Source of the DNA: Deinococcus hopiensis KR-140
GTDB taxonomy: Bacteria; Deinococcota; Deinococci; Deinococcales; Deinococcaceae
DNA: 64,000 bases
Direction of reading: 5' to 3'
Assembly (NCBI GenBank): GCA_943327755.2
Contig: CALPYF020000012.1
Span: forward strand, 1-64,000
Both the position numbers and the translations under genes were made by a program. Numbering within the stretch: the stretch's first letter is position 1; every line of letters begins with the position of its first letter. The notes under the pieces were generated by a model, which was not told the DNA's origin, did no database searches, and worked only from the letters and a program-made list of their open reading frames with translations. Below, one piece after another: positions 41,666 to 51,025 of this stretch.

Positions 41666-42847
41666 ATGCCCCCAGCACTGCTCGCCCTGGCCATCAGCGC
41701 CTTCGCCATCGGCACCACCGAATTCGTCATCGTCGGCCTGCTCAACACCATCGCCGCCGACCTCGGCGTCAGCGTCCCCAGCGCCGGACTCCTCGTCAGC
41801 GGCTACGCCCTGGGCGTCGCCCTCGGCGCGCCGATCCTCACCGCCCTCACCGGCCGCCTCCCCCGCCGCCACCTGCTCCTCGGCCTGATGGCCCTCTTCA
41901 CCGTCGCCAACGTCGTCGCCGCCCTCTCCGGCACCTACGGCCTGCTGATGACCGCCCGCATCCTCAGCGCCCTGGCGCACGGCGTGTTCTTCAGCGTCGG
42001 CAGCACCATCGCCGCCGGCCTCGTCGCCCCCGAAAAACGCGCCAGCGCCATCGCCACCATGTTCGCGGGCCTGACCCTCGCCACCGCCATCGGCGTCCCC
42101 GCCGGCACCTGGGTCGGCCAGGAACTCGGCTGGCGCGCCACCTTCTGGATCATCACCGCTCTGGGCGTCGTCTCCCTGATCGCCACCGCCGCCCTGCTCC
42201 CCCGCACCCTCCCCCGTGGAGAAGTCACCACCCTGGCCCAGCAGGCCCGCGTGCTCGTCCACCCCCGCCTGCTGCTCGTGTTCGCCATGACCGCCCTCGG
42301 GTACGGCGGCACCTTCGTCACCTTCACGTACCTCGGCAGCGTCCTGGAAACCATCACCGGCTTCAGCGCGGGCATGGTCAGCGTCCTGCTGCTCGTGTAC
42401 GGCGTCGCCATCGCCGTCGGCAACGTCATCGGCGGCAAGATGGCCGACCGCGACCCCGTCCGGGCGCTGACCACGCTGTTCCTCGCGCAGGCGCTCGTGC
42501 TGCTCGCCTTCACCTTCACCGCCCCGCACCCCGTCCTCGCCGTGATCACGCTGTTCCTGATGGGCGCCCTGGCCTTCGCCAACGTTCCGGGCCTGCAGGT
42601 GTACGTCGTGCAGCTCGCGCAGCGCTTCACGCCCGGCGGCGTGGACGTCGCCAGCGCCCTGAACATCGCCGCCTTCAACCTCGGTATCGCCGCGGGTGCC
42701 TTCATCGGCGGACTGGTCGTCAGCAGCGCCCTGGGTCTGGCCGCCACCCCCTGGATCGGCGCGCTGTTCGTCGCGGGCGGCCTGCTCCTGACCCTGCTCA
42801 GCGCCCGTCTCGACCGCCACGCCCCGGCCCTGCACGCCGCCGACTGA
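41666..42847 (+). CDS. MFS efflux transporter (DHA1, AraJ-like)
   Basis: 393 residues with twelve membrane helices. The start LALAISAFAIGTTEFVIVGL is typical of the AraJ/YdhP group of drug/proton antiporters, whose first helix carries the GTTEFV motif. The helix 4-5 region has LAHGVFFSVGSTIAAGLV. AGGAG at 41654-41658 lies 7 nt before the ATG at 41666; the frame is open to 41597 but that stretch contains the operator. Divergent from the marR-like gene and probably under its control. Substrate unknown. Confidence 0.9.
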   Translation: MPPALLALAISAFAIGTTEFVIVGLLNTIAADLGVSVPSAGLLVSGYALGVALGAPILTALTGRLPRRHLLLGLMALFTVANVVAALSGTYGLLMTARILSALAHGVFFSVGSTIAAGLVAPEKRASAIATMFAGLTLATAIGVPAGTWVGQELGWRATFWIITALGVVSLIATAALLPRTLPRGEVTTLAQQARVLVHPRLLLVFAMTALGYGGTFVTFTYLGSVLETITGFSAGMVSVLLLVYGVAIAVGNVIGGKMADRDPVRALTTLFLAQALVLLAFTFTAPHPVLAVITLFLMGALAFANVPGLQVYVVQLAQRFTPGGVDVASALNIAAFNLGIAAGAFIGGLVVSSALGLAATPWIGALFVAGGLLLTLLSARLDRHAPALHAAD

Positions 42848-42866
42848 ACCACGACACCACAGGGAA

Positions 42867-42893
42867 GGGGAGCGCGTCCTGTACGCGCTCCCC
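42867..42893. terminator. terminator after the MFS gene
   Basis: Perfect 11-bp stem (42867-42877 with 42883-42893) with a 5-nt loop, then CCTCTTTCT. It also lies just beyond the stop of the convergent quinone reductase-like gene. Confidence 0.8.
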
Positions 42894-42917
42894 CTCTTTC
42901 TGACCGGTGGCCCGGGG

Positions 42918-43922
42918 TCAGTCCTCGCCGCTCATGCGGACGACCAGCTTGCCGCGCATGCCCCCCGCCGCGAGTTCCGCCAGGGTCGCGGGCAGCGCCT
43001 CCCGCTCCCGGACGTCCGTCACCAGCGGATCGAGCTCGCCGTTCAGGACGAGCGCCAGCAGCTCATCCAGCATGACGCCCAGATCCTCCTGCGCGCGGCG
43101 GTCGCCACTGGCATGCGCGGCCCCCAGCGCGATCGGGTGCACGCTGATCTTCGCGGGGTGCGCGCGGTAGGTGGGCAGGTCCGGCAGGCCCAGCACGCAC
43201 GCCATGCCCCCACCGAACGCGACGGCGTCCAGCAGCGCCGTCGCCTGCCCGGCCGTCTCGACCACCGCCGGCACGCCCGCCCCGCCCGTCACCTCGCGCA
43301 CCTGCGCGGCCAGGTCCCCCGCGCGGTAATCCAGGGTCACCTCGGCCCCCAGTGCCCGCAGGTACGCGTGGTTCGCGGCGGACGCCACGCCGATCACGCG
43401 CGCCCCCGCCCGCCGCGCGAGCTGCGTGGCGTACCCACCCACCCCGCCGCTCGCGCCGTTCACGAGCACCCAGTCGCCGGGCCGCCACAGGCCGGGCCGC
43501 ACGCCCAGCCGCCGGTCGAGGCTCTGGTACGCGGTCATGCCCGCGCAGGGCAGCGCCGCCGCGACCGTCAGCGGCACCCCGTCCGGCACGCGCGCAACCG
43601 TGTGGGCACTCGTGACGACCGCCTCGGCGAACACGCCGGGCCGCGTGAGGTCCACGTGCATCGCCACGCGGTCCCCGGGCCGCAGGGTCTCCACGCCCGG
43701 GCCGACCGCCTCGACGGTCCCGGCGCCGTCCACGCCCGGCACGTGCGGGTACGTCCAGGCGGGATGCCCGCCGCGCAGCAGCTTGAAATCCACCGGGTTG
43801 ACGGTCACGGCCGCCACCCGCACGCGGATCTCGCCCGGGCCGGGCGCCGGGGTGGGCACGGGCGTCCACTGCAGGGTCAGGGGTTCACCGGGCTGGGCGG
43901 CCGTAAAGGCATGCATGGTCAT
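42918..43922 (-). CDS. zinc-independent quinone oxidoreductase-like (MDR family)
   Basis: 334 residues. The GroES-like N-terminal domain has VNPVDFKLLRGGHP and HVPGVDGAGTVEAVGPGV. The nucleotide-binding domain has VLVNGASGGVGGYATQLARR, the AxxGxxG form typical of NADPH:quinone reductases. The zinc ligands of alcohol dehydrogenases are missing. Probably reduces quinones or reactive carbonyls with NADPH. TACCGT (43934-43929) ends 6 nt before the ATG, so the start is leaderless. It stands alone, convergent with the MFS gene. Confidence 0.88.
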   Translation of the reverse strand: MTMHAFTAAQPGEPLTLQWTPVPTPAPGPGEIRVRVAAVTVNPVDFKLLRGGHPAWTYPHVPGVDGAGTVEAVGPGVETLRPGDRVAMHVDLTRPGVFAEAVVTSAHTVARVPDGVPLTVAAALPCAGMTAYQSLDRRLGVRPGLWRPGDWVLVNGASGGVGGYATQLARRAGARVIGVASAANHAYLRALGAEVTLDYRAGDLAAQVREVTGGAGVPAVVETAGQATALLDAVAFGGGMACVLGLPDLPTYRAHPAKISVHPIALGAAHASGDRRAQEDLGVMLDELLALVLNGELDPLVTDVREREALPATLAELAAGGMRGKLVVRMSGED

Positions 43923-43998
43923 GCGCTGACGGTACGCCGAAGCGCGCGGCCGGGCCGTGACCTTTCACCAATTGCGCGGCAGGGGCGGCCCGGGTGCG

Positions 43999-45222
43999 TC
44001 AGCGCACGCCGCGGATGCCCTGCACGAGCGCGGCGCTGATCAGGGTGATGACGGCCGCCACGAGGAACAGGGGCGTGTACCCGCCGAGGCTGGTGACGAA
44101 CAGGGCGCACAGGGCGGGTGCGAAGGTCTGCGGGAGGGTCAGGGCGACGTTGATCACGCCGAGGTCGCGGGCGCTGTCGTGCGCGCTGGGCAGGACCTCG
44201 GTGATGAGGGCGACGTCCACGGCGAGGTATACGCCGAACCCCGCACCCATCAGTGCGGCGGCGGCGAGCGTGCCGGGCCAGGTGGGCAGCAGCGCCAGGG
44301 TCAGGAGCCCGGCGGCGATGACGACGGTGGAGCCGATCACGAACACCTTGCGCCGCCCCAGGCGGTCACTCAGGACGCCGCCCAGCAGGACGGTCAGCAG
44401 CAGCGCGCCCCCGGCGGCGAGGTTCGCCTGGAACACCCCGGCGGCGGGGTCCTTCAGGCCGACCCGGTCGCGCAGGAAGTACAGCAGGTACGTGGTGCCC
44501 AGCGCGTACCCCAGCGTCACGAGGCCGCGCGTGAGCCACGCCAGCGCGAAGTCCCGGTGGCGCAGCGGGCTGAGGAATCCCGCCAGGGACAGCGGCGCGG
44601 GCGGGGTGGTGGGGGCCTGCGGGTCGCGGCTAGTCAGGACGAAGCCCAGCATGGCGAGGAGCAGCAGCGCGCCCAGCAGCGCGTACCTGGCGAGCATGAT
44701 GGGCAGCAGGCCGGTGAGGCCCACGCCGAGGATCGTGCCGAGCACCTGGGACAGGCCCGCGAGGCCGCTGACGGTGGCGCGCTGACTGGGCAGGACGCGG
44801 TCGGGGATGACGGCGGTCAGCGCGGCCTGGTAGGCGTTCAGCGCGAGCTGCGTCAGGCCCCACCCGGCGACCAGCACGGGCACGCTGCCGCCCACGCCCA
44901 GCAGCAGCAGTCCGGCGGTCGCGGCGACGGCCCCGCCAATCAGGTACGGACGGCGGCGGCCCAGGCGGCCACGGGCGTGGTCACTCAGCGCCCCGAACAG
45001 CGGGTTGGCGAGCAGGCTGATCAGCGCCCCCACGCCGAGGATCAGGGCGAGGTTCGCCTCCTTGTTCGCCTCGTCCAGCGTGATGAGCTGCTCGCCGATC
45101 AGGACCTGCCCGGGGGCGTTGAAGGCCATCCACATCGCCAGGGTCGCCAGGGTGTACGGCAGCATGAACCGCCACGACACGGGCGCGGTGGCGACCAGCG
45201 GCGCGGGGGCGGCGGCCCTCAT
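43999..45222 (-). CDS. MFS sugar transporter (SLC45/GPH-like)
   Basis: 407 residues and about twelve membrane helices. The N-terminal segment LILGVGALISLLANPLFGAL followed by SDHARGRLGRRRPYLIGGAV matches bacterial transporters related to SLC45 and the GPH sugar symporters; the D...R.GRR motif after helix 2 is clear. A middle loop separates the two halves. The ATG at 45222 overlaps the stop of the GH1 gene (ATGA), so the two are translated together. The coupling suggests glycoside or disaccharide uptake. Confidence 0.85.
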   Translation of the reverse strand: MRAAAPAPLVATAPVSWRFMLPYTLATLAMWMAFNAPGQVLIGEQLITLDEANKEANLALILGVGALISLLANPLFGALSDHARGRLGRRRPYLIGGAVAATAGLLLLGVGGSVPVLVAGWGLTQLALNAYQAALTAVIPDRVLPSQRATVSGLAGLSQVLGTILGVGLTGLLPIMLARYALLGALLLLAMLGFVLTSRDPQAPTTPPAPLSLAGFLSPLRHRDFALAWLTRGLVTLGYALGTTYLLYFLRDRVGLKDPAAGVFQANLAAGGALLLTVLLGGVLSDRLGRRKVFVIGSTVVIAAGLLTLALLPTWPGTLAAAALMGAGFGVYLAVDVALITEVLPSAHDSARDLGVINVALTLPQTFAPALCALFVTSLGGYTPLFLVAAVITLISAALVQGIRGVR

Positions 45223-46538
45223 GCCTGCTCCCGCAGCCACGCCTGATACCAGGAAAAGCTGTCCTTGCGGGTCCGCACCTGCGTCCCGAAGTCCACGTGC
45301 ACCAGCCCGCAACGCTGGTCGAAGCCGTCCGCCCACTCGAAACTGTCCATGAGAGTCCAGGCAAGATAGCCGCTCACCGGTGCACCTTTCTGGACTGCCA
45401 ATCGGGTGGCCTCGATGTGCGCTTCCAGGAAGCGGATGCGCGCCACGTCCCGCACCCGCCCGTCGGCGTCCGGTACGTCAGGCAGGGAGTAGCCGTGGCC
45501 CGTGACCACCAGTGGCGGGCAGGCGTCCCCGTAGCGGCCTTTCAGGTCCAGCAGCGTCTGCGTGAGGGTCTCAGGTCCGGCCACCCCCGTCGGCGCGGGT
45601 TCCGGCGCCACGCCGAAGGGACGGCGCGGGTCGGCCCGCACCCACTCCGGGCGGTCGTCGTTCACCCCCAGGACATCCAGCGGCGCGGCGATCACGTCCA
45701 GGTCGCCGGGGCGCACGGCCTCCAACACCTGCGGGGCGTGCTCACGCAGCAGGTCCAGCACCGGCGCGGGGTACGCGGCGCGCAGCAGGGGATCGGTGAA
45801 CAGGCGGTGGCGCAGCGCGTCCAGCAGGCCCGCCGCCTGCACGTCCGCGTCACGGTCCGTGGCAGGCAGCGCCGGAGCGTACTGGTTCGCGATGCCTATC
45901 TGCCGCGCGCCCGCCTCGCGCAGCGCCCGCGCCGCCAGCCCGTGCCCCAGCAGCTGGTGGTGCGCCGCCGGGAACGCCCCCAGGCCCAGCGTCCGCCCCG
46001 GCGCGTGCGTGCCGTGCGCGTATCCCCGCATCATCACCACGGACGGCGCGTTCAGCGTCATGAACGCCGCCGCGCGGTCCGCGAGCCGCTCCCCGACCAG
46101 GAACGCGTACTCCTCGAACCGGTACGCCGTGTCACGGCTGAGCCACCCGCCCGCGTCCTCCAGCTCCTGTGGCAGGTCCCAGTGGTGCAGCGTCACCCAC
46201 GGCTGCACGTCCGCCCCCAGCAGTTCGTCCACCAGCCGGTCGTAGAACGCCAGTCCCGCCGCGTTCGCCCGCCCGCGCCCACCGGGCTGCACGCGCGGCC
46301 ACGCCACGCTGAAGCGGTACGCACCCACGCCCAGCTCGCGCAGCAGCGCCACGTCCTCCGGCCAGCGGTGGTAGTGGTCGCAGGCCACGTCCCCGGTCGC
46401 GCCGCCCAGCACCCGTCCCGGCGCATGGCTGAACGTGTCCCACACGCTCACGCCGCGTCCGTCCTCGCGCGCCGCGCCCTCAATCTGATACGCGGCGGTC
46501 GCCACGCCCCACACGAACCCGTCCGGAAAGCCTGTCAT
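45219..46538 (-). CDS. GH1 beta-glucosidase homologue lacking both catalytic glutamates
   Basis: 439 residues with a GH1 scaffold: FVWGVATAAYQIEGA, YRFSVAWPRVQP, TLHHWDLPQELED and a C-terminal SFEWADGFDQRCGLVHVDF. The acid/base motif, normally T-L/F-N-E-P, reads TLNAP with Ala164. The nucleophile motif, normally I/V-T-E-N-G, reads VTGHG with Gly347. The N-Y-Y-T stretch is also changed (VLGVNDDRPE). The reading frame is intact, so this is not simple decay. It may bind a glycoside without cleaving it, or work by another mechanism; both are inference. It overlaps a sugar-type MFS gene. Confidence 0.85.
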   Translation of the reverse strand: MTGFPDGFVWGVATAAYQIEGAAREDGRGVSVWDTFSHAPGRVLGGATGDVACDHYHRWPEDVALLRELGVGAYRFSVAWPRVQPGGRGRANAAGLAFYDRLVDELLGADVQPWVTLHHWDLPQELEDAGGWLSRDTAYRFEEYAFLVGERLADRAAAFMTLNAPSVVMMRGYAHGTHAPGRTLGLGAFPAAHHQLLGHGLAARALREAGARQIGIANQYAPALPATDRDADVQAAGLLDALRHRLFTDPLLRAAYPAPVLDLLREHAPQVLEAVRPGDLDVIAAPLDVLGVNDDRPEWVRADPRRPFGVAPEPAPTGVAGPETLTQTLLDLKGRYGDACPPLVVTGHGYSLPDVPDADGRVRDVARIRFLEAHIEATRLAVQKGAPVSGYLAWTLMDSFEWADGFDQRCGLVHVDFGTQVRTRKDSFSWYQAWLREQA

Positions 46539-46598
46539 GATCCTTCACATTCTGACCCGCGTTCCGAGCGCGCGCGTGCGCGCCCCGGGTGCGGCGCG

Positions 46599-46604
46599 TA
46601 TAAT
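46599..46604 (+). promoter_or_regulatory. hemC -10 box
   Basis: Consensus TATAAT ends 9 nt before the hemC ATG at 46614, so the transcript has almost no leader. No -35 box of note. Confidence 0.6.
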
Positions 46605-46613
46605 GCGCGGGTT

Positions 46614-47543
<930 letters not shown>

Positions 47544-47545
47544 CC

Positions 47546-47728
47546 GTGAATCCCCTGGCGCGTACGCTGCTGGTCGCGCTGGCCGCCGCGCTGCTGTGGA
47601 TGGGCATCGGCCTGTGGCAGCGCACCCAGGCGGGCGCGGCCCTGCCGGACGCGCTGCTGGCCGAACTGCCCCTGACCGCCGCGATTTTCGCCGTGGCCCT
47701 CGTCTGGCAGCGCCTGCGCCGCCGCTGA
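47546..47728 (+). CDS. small two-helix membrane protein, 60 aa
   Basis: Begins at a GTG 2 nt after the hemC stop. The 60 residues form two hydrophobic helices (about 5-24 and 38-55) joined by a short polar loop, with a basic end WQRLRRR that should stay in the cytoplasm. No family recognised. Its tight spacing suggests translational coupling to hemC. A hairpin follows at 47744. Confidence 0.65.
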   Translation: MNPLARTLLVALAAALLWMGIGLWQRTQAGAALPDALLAELPLTAAIFAVALVWQRLRRR

Positions 47729-47743
47729 ACGCCCTGCCCGCGA

Positions 47744-47769
47744 CCCGCCAGACCCCTGGTGCTGGCGGG
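47744..47769 (+). terminator. hairpin after the hemC operon
   Basis: CCCGCCAG (47744-47751) pairs with CTGGCGGG (47762-47769) across a 10-nt loop. No T run. The remaining 150 nt up to the asparaginase gene hold no gene that I can support. Confidence 0.55.
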
Positions 47770-47926
47770 CGCTGTCGTTGGACAGGATCCGAGAGTCTGA
47801 GGGTCGAGGCGCCGCGCCGATTGCCCTGGCCGGGCGTCCGGCCCAGCGGGCCACCCCCCCGCCGGGTCCCCTCGACCCTGGATCACCGGGCGCGCAGGCC
47901 CGGCTGTCCCGACTACCATGCCAGTG

Positions 47927-48913
47927 ATGCCCAGTGACGTCACCCCGCCCGCCCGCGCGCCCCGACTGGCACTGATCCACACGGGCGGCACGATCGCCAG
48001 CCGTCCCAGCCCCGACGGGCGCGGCCTCACCCCCCAGACGCCCCCCACCCTGCCCGGCCTGGAACAGATGCAGGTCACGGAGGCGCAGCCCTTCAGCCTG
48101 CCCAGCCCGCACATGACCCCGGCGCACATGGGGCAGCTGGCGGCCCTGATCCGGGAACTGGCCCCCACGCACGACGGCGTGGTCGTCACGCACGGCACCG
48201 ACACCCTGGAGGAAACTGCGTTCGCGCTGCACCTGATGCTGGACGTGAAGGTCCCGGTCGTCCTGACCGGCAGCATGCGCCACGCCGAGGAGATCAGCTG
48301 GGACGGCCCCGCCAACCTGCTCGACGCCGCGCACGTCGCCCTGCACCCCCACAGCCCCGGGCGGGGGCCGCTCGTCGTGATCGGCGGGGACATCTTCGAC
48401 GCGCGGACCGTCACGAAGATCCACACGACCGCCGTGGACGCCTTCGGCGGGTACCCCGGCCCCATCGGCCGCATCGACCGTGAGGGGCACACGCCGCGCC
48501 TGCATTACTTCGCCATGCCCGAACCGCGCGCCACGTACCACCCCGCGCACCTGCATGCCCGCGTGGAGATCCTCTACGCGTACGCCGGCTGGACCGGTGA
48601 GGGCTACGCCGAGGCCGCCGCACGCGCCGACGGGCTGGTCATCGCCGCGCTCGGCACCGGGAACCTCCCCGCCGAACTCCTGCCGCTCATCCAGGGGACC
48701 GACAAGCCCGTCGTGATCGCCACCCGCACCCACGCCGGGCCCGTCCTGCCGGTATACGGCTACGCGGGCGGCGGCGCCACCCTGGTCGAGGCTGGGGCGA
48801 TTCCCGCCAGTTTCCTGAACGCCCACAAGGCCCGCCTGCTGCTGCTGATCCTGCTCGGGCAGGGCCTCACGCGCGAGCAGATCCAGACGGTGTTCGAACG
48901 CGACGAGTTCTGA
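47927..48913 (+). CDS. asparaginase
   Basis: 328 residues. Hydrolyses asparagine to aspartate and ammonia. The two active-site threonine motifs are present: LALIHTGGTIAS near the N-terminus and GVVVTHGTDTLEETAF in the first third. No signal peptide, so a cytoplasmic type I-like enzyme is likely. The ATG at 47927 is chosen because TACCAT (47914-47919) ends 7 nt before it; an in-frame ATG at 47918 overlaps that box. A strong terminator follows the stop. Confidence 0.9.
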   Translation: MPSDVTPPARAPRLALIHTGGTIASRPSPDGRGLTPQTPPTLPGLEQMQVTEAQPFSLPSPHMTPAHMGQLAALIRELAPTHDGVVVTHGTDTLEETAFALHLMLDVKVPVVLTGSMRHAEEISWDGPANLLDAAHVALHPHSPGRGPLVVIGGDIFDARTVTKIHTTAVDAFGGYPGPIGRIDREGHTPRLHYFAMPEPRATYHPAHLHARVEILYAYAGWTGEGYAEAAARADGLVIAALGTGNLPAELLPLIQGTDKPVVIATRTHAGPVLPVYGYAGGGATLVEAGAIPASFLNAHKARLLLLILLGQGLTREQIQTVFERDEF

Positions 48914-48928
48914 CGGGCATTCAAGCGA

Positions 48929-48963
48929 AACCCCACCCCGCCTTGCTGGCCTGGGGTGGGGTT
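48929..48963. terminator. terminator between convergent genes
   Basis: Perfect 11-bp stem AACCCCACCCC/GGGGTGGGGTT (48929-48939 with 48953-48963), usable by both the asparaginase and the zinc-ribbon gene. Confidence 0.8.
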
Positions 48964-48976
48964 ATTCCCTTGCGGT

Positions 48977-49699
48977 TTATGCGAGGTCGAGGCGGATCAG
49001 GAAGCGGCCGCAGCTGGGGCACTTCACGGGGGGCAGTTTGCCCTGCGCGGCCTTCTGCTGGACGTTCACGGGGAGGTTCACGTTGCAGCCGCTGCAGCGT
49101 CCGGCCTTGATCTCCACGACGCCCAGGCCCTTCTTGGCGCGGCGGATCATGTCGTACTCGCGGATGGTGCGCGCGTCGAGGTTCCCGGCGAGCTGCGCGC
49201 GTTCCTGACGGTCCGCTTCGCCCTGGTCGCGCAGGTCCTGCACGCGCGCCTCGTCCTGCTCTTCCAGCGCGCCCAGGGAGGGGCGCAGGGCGCGGTGCTG
49301 GCCGCGCAGGTCCGCCGCGCGGGCGGTCAGGGCCTGCTGCTGCTCGCGCAGCGGGGCGAGGTCCTCTTCGAGTTCGTCGGCGCGTTCGCTGAGCATCTGG
49401 ATGCGGCTGCCGTACTGCGACTGCGCGCGGGCGTCGAAGGCGTTCTTCTCCTGCTCCTCGCGCGCGCGGCCGACCTGCTCGCGGATGCTGGACAGGTCGA
49501 GTTCGGTGCGGCGGATGTTCTTCTCGACGCCTTCCAGGGTGATCTCGGTGTCCTCGAGGGCGTTGTTCAGGCGTTCCTGCTCGGCGCGGGCGTCACGCAG
49601 TTCAGGGGAAATGTTGCCTTCCTCGTCGCGCAGGCGGTCGAGGTTCAGGTCGAGTTCCTGAACGCGGTGCAGGCGGCGAAGGGGGGAGGTGTCGCTCAT
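48977..49699 (-). CDS. coiled-coil protein with C4 zinc ribbon
   Basis: 240 residues. Residues about 5-175 are a long charged coiled coil (LEDTEITLEGVEKNIRRTEL and similar heptads). The C-terminus is a zinc ribbon with CSGCNVNLP and later CPSCGRFL. This layout is that of the CdsZ/DUF164 group, proposed to act in ribosome-related regulation or as a structural scaffold; function is uncertain. TAGACT (49712-49707) ends 7 nt before the ATG at 49699, giving a leaderless start, so the 17-residue longer frame is not needed. Confidence 0.85.
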   Translation of the reverse strand: MSDTSPLRRLHRVQELDLNLDRLRDEEGNISPELRDARAEQERLNNALEDTEITLEGVEKNIRRTELDLSSIREQVGRAREEQEKNAFDARAQSQYGSRIQMLSERADELEEDLAPLREQQQALTARAADLRGQHRALRPSLGALEEQDEARVQDLRDQGEADRQERAQLAGNLDARTIREYDMIRRAKKGLGVVEIKAGRCSGCNVNLPVNVQQKAAQGKLPPVKCPSCGRFLIRLDLA

Positions 49700-49771
49700 C
49701 ACTGGCAGTCTACCCCCGTTCATGAGTTCGGAGGTCAACTGAGTATTCATTTCTCTGTGCGGCGCGGCTGC

Positions 49772-51025
49772 TCATGGGGTGACCGGGGCGGGTGTGGGCG
49801 TGCGCTGGGCGCGGCGGTACAGGCCCAGGTAGATCGCCAGGACGCTCGCGCCGTACATCAGCAGCGTCCACGCGAACAGCGCGTTGAAGGCGGTGGTGAA
49901 GGGCAGCGCGCCGCGCACCACACCGGACAGGATGCTGCTGATCGCCCAGCCCAGGTCCCACGCGATCAGGTTCACGGCGGAGTACATGGGCCGGTCCTCC
50001 TCGGGCAGGGCGGTCATGGCGTAGGCGCTGTACACGGGCCCGGCGGCGTTCATCAGCGCGCCGCGCGTGAACAGCGCCGCCGTGACCATCCACAGCTGCG
50101 GCGCGAAGCCCAGCACCGCCAGGAACGGCAGGCTGCACGCCTGCACGACCAGCACCGCCTGCAACTGGCCCATGCGGCGCACGAGCAGGGGTTGCAGCAG
50201 GGCCGTGGCGGCGGTCGCCAGGCTGGTCCAGGCGAACAGGGTGCCCAGGCCCGCGTAGGACACGCTGAATTTGCCCTCGATGAACACGTTCAGGAACGGG
50301 ATGGTCGCGCCCGCCCCCAGGCCCACGAGGATATTCGGCAGGACCAGCCGGGTCATAGTGGCGCGGTCCCGGACGTGGAAGCTGCGCCCGGTGGGTTTCG
50401 TCTTGCCGGTGGGTTTCAACCCCAGGACAGGCAGCAGCCCGATCAGTTGCAGTCCGGCGGCGACCAGCAGCGCGGCCCGCAGCGCCCCCAGCGCGTCCGG
50501 CGCGGTGCTGGTGCTCTGGGCGTACAGGGTGGGAATCTGCCCGCCCAGCAGGTTCCCCAGGAAGCCCGCGCCGGTCATCAGGGCGTTCTGGACGCTGAAC
50601 AGCGTGACACGGCTGCGTTCGTCACTGTTGTTCGCCATGAACGGCGACGCGGCGACCATGCTCAGCGCGCCGCCCGCGCCCTGCACGAGCGCGCCCACGA
50701 TGACCAGCAGCGGCCCGTTCGCCAGGACCAGCAGGCCCAGGCCCAGCAGGTTCAGGGCCGCGCCGACCTTCAGCGCGTGCGCGTTGCTGATGCGCCGCGC
50801 GACCGCCACCGCCGGGAGGCTCAGGCACGCCAGGGTGATGGCGGGCAGCGCGTTCAGGACGCCCTGCCACTCGGCGCCCAGGCCCAGCGCCCGCAGGTAG
50901 AAGTTCAGGAACAGCGCCGTGAACGCCTGCGACAGCCCGAACGCGAACACCGACGCCAGGAACAGCCACACCTGCCGCGAGAAGCGCCACGTCTGCCCCC
51001 GCTGCGGCCCCAGGTTGCCGGTCAC
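49772..51025 (-). CDS. MFS transporter
   Basis: 417 residues with about twelve membrane helices. The first helix region reads WLFLASVFAFGLSQAFTALF; ALPAITLACLSLPAVAVARR resembles the loop between helices 2 and 3. A long basic linker (KPTGKTKPTGRSFHVRDRAT) separates the halves. No substrate can be inferred. The GTG start at 51025 overlaps the nth stop codon (GTGA), so it is translationally coupled to a DNA repair gene, probably without a shared function. Confidence 0.85.
   Translation of the reverse strand: MTGNLGPQRGQTWRFSRQVWLFLASVFAFGLSQAFTALFLNFYLRALGLGAEWQGVLNALPAITLACLSLPAVAVARRISNAHALKVGAALNLLGLGLLVLANGPLLVIVGALVQGAGGALSMVAASPFMANNSDERSRVTLFSVQNALMTGAGFLGNLLGGQIPTLYAQSTSTAPDALGALRAALLVAAGLQLIGLLPVLGLKPTGKTKPTGRSFHVRDRATMTRLVLPNILVGLGAGATIPFLNVFIEGKFSVSYAGLGTLFAWTSLATAATALLQPLLVRRMGQLQAVLVVQACSLPFLAVLGFAPQLWMVTAALFTRGALMNAAGPVYSAYAMTALPEEDRPMYSAVNLIAWDLGWAISSILSGVVRGALPFTTAFNALFAWTLLMYGASVLAIYLGLYRRAQRTPTPAPVTP

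Noticed and set aside
45297..46613. N-terminal extension of hemC by 439 codons
   Set aside because: Antisense to the GH1 gene; HemC starts at the conserved MVTVGTRGS just after TATAAT.
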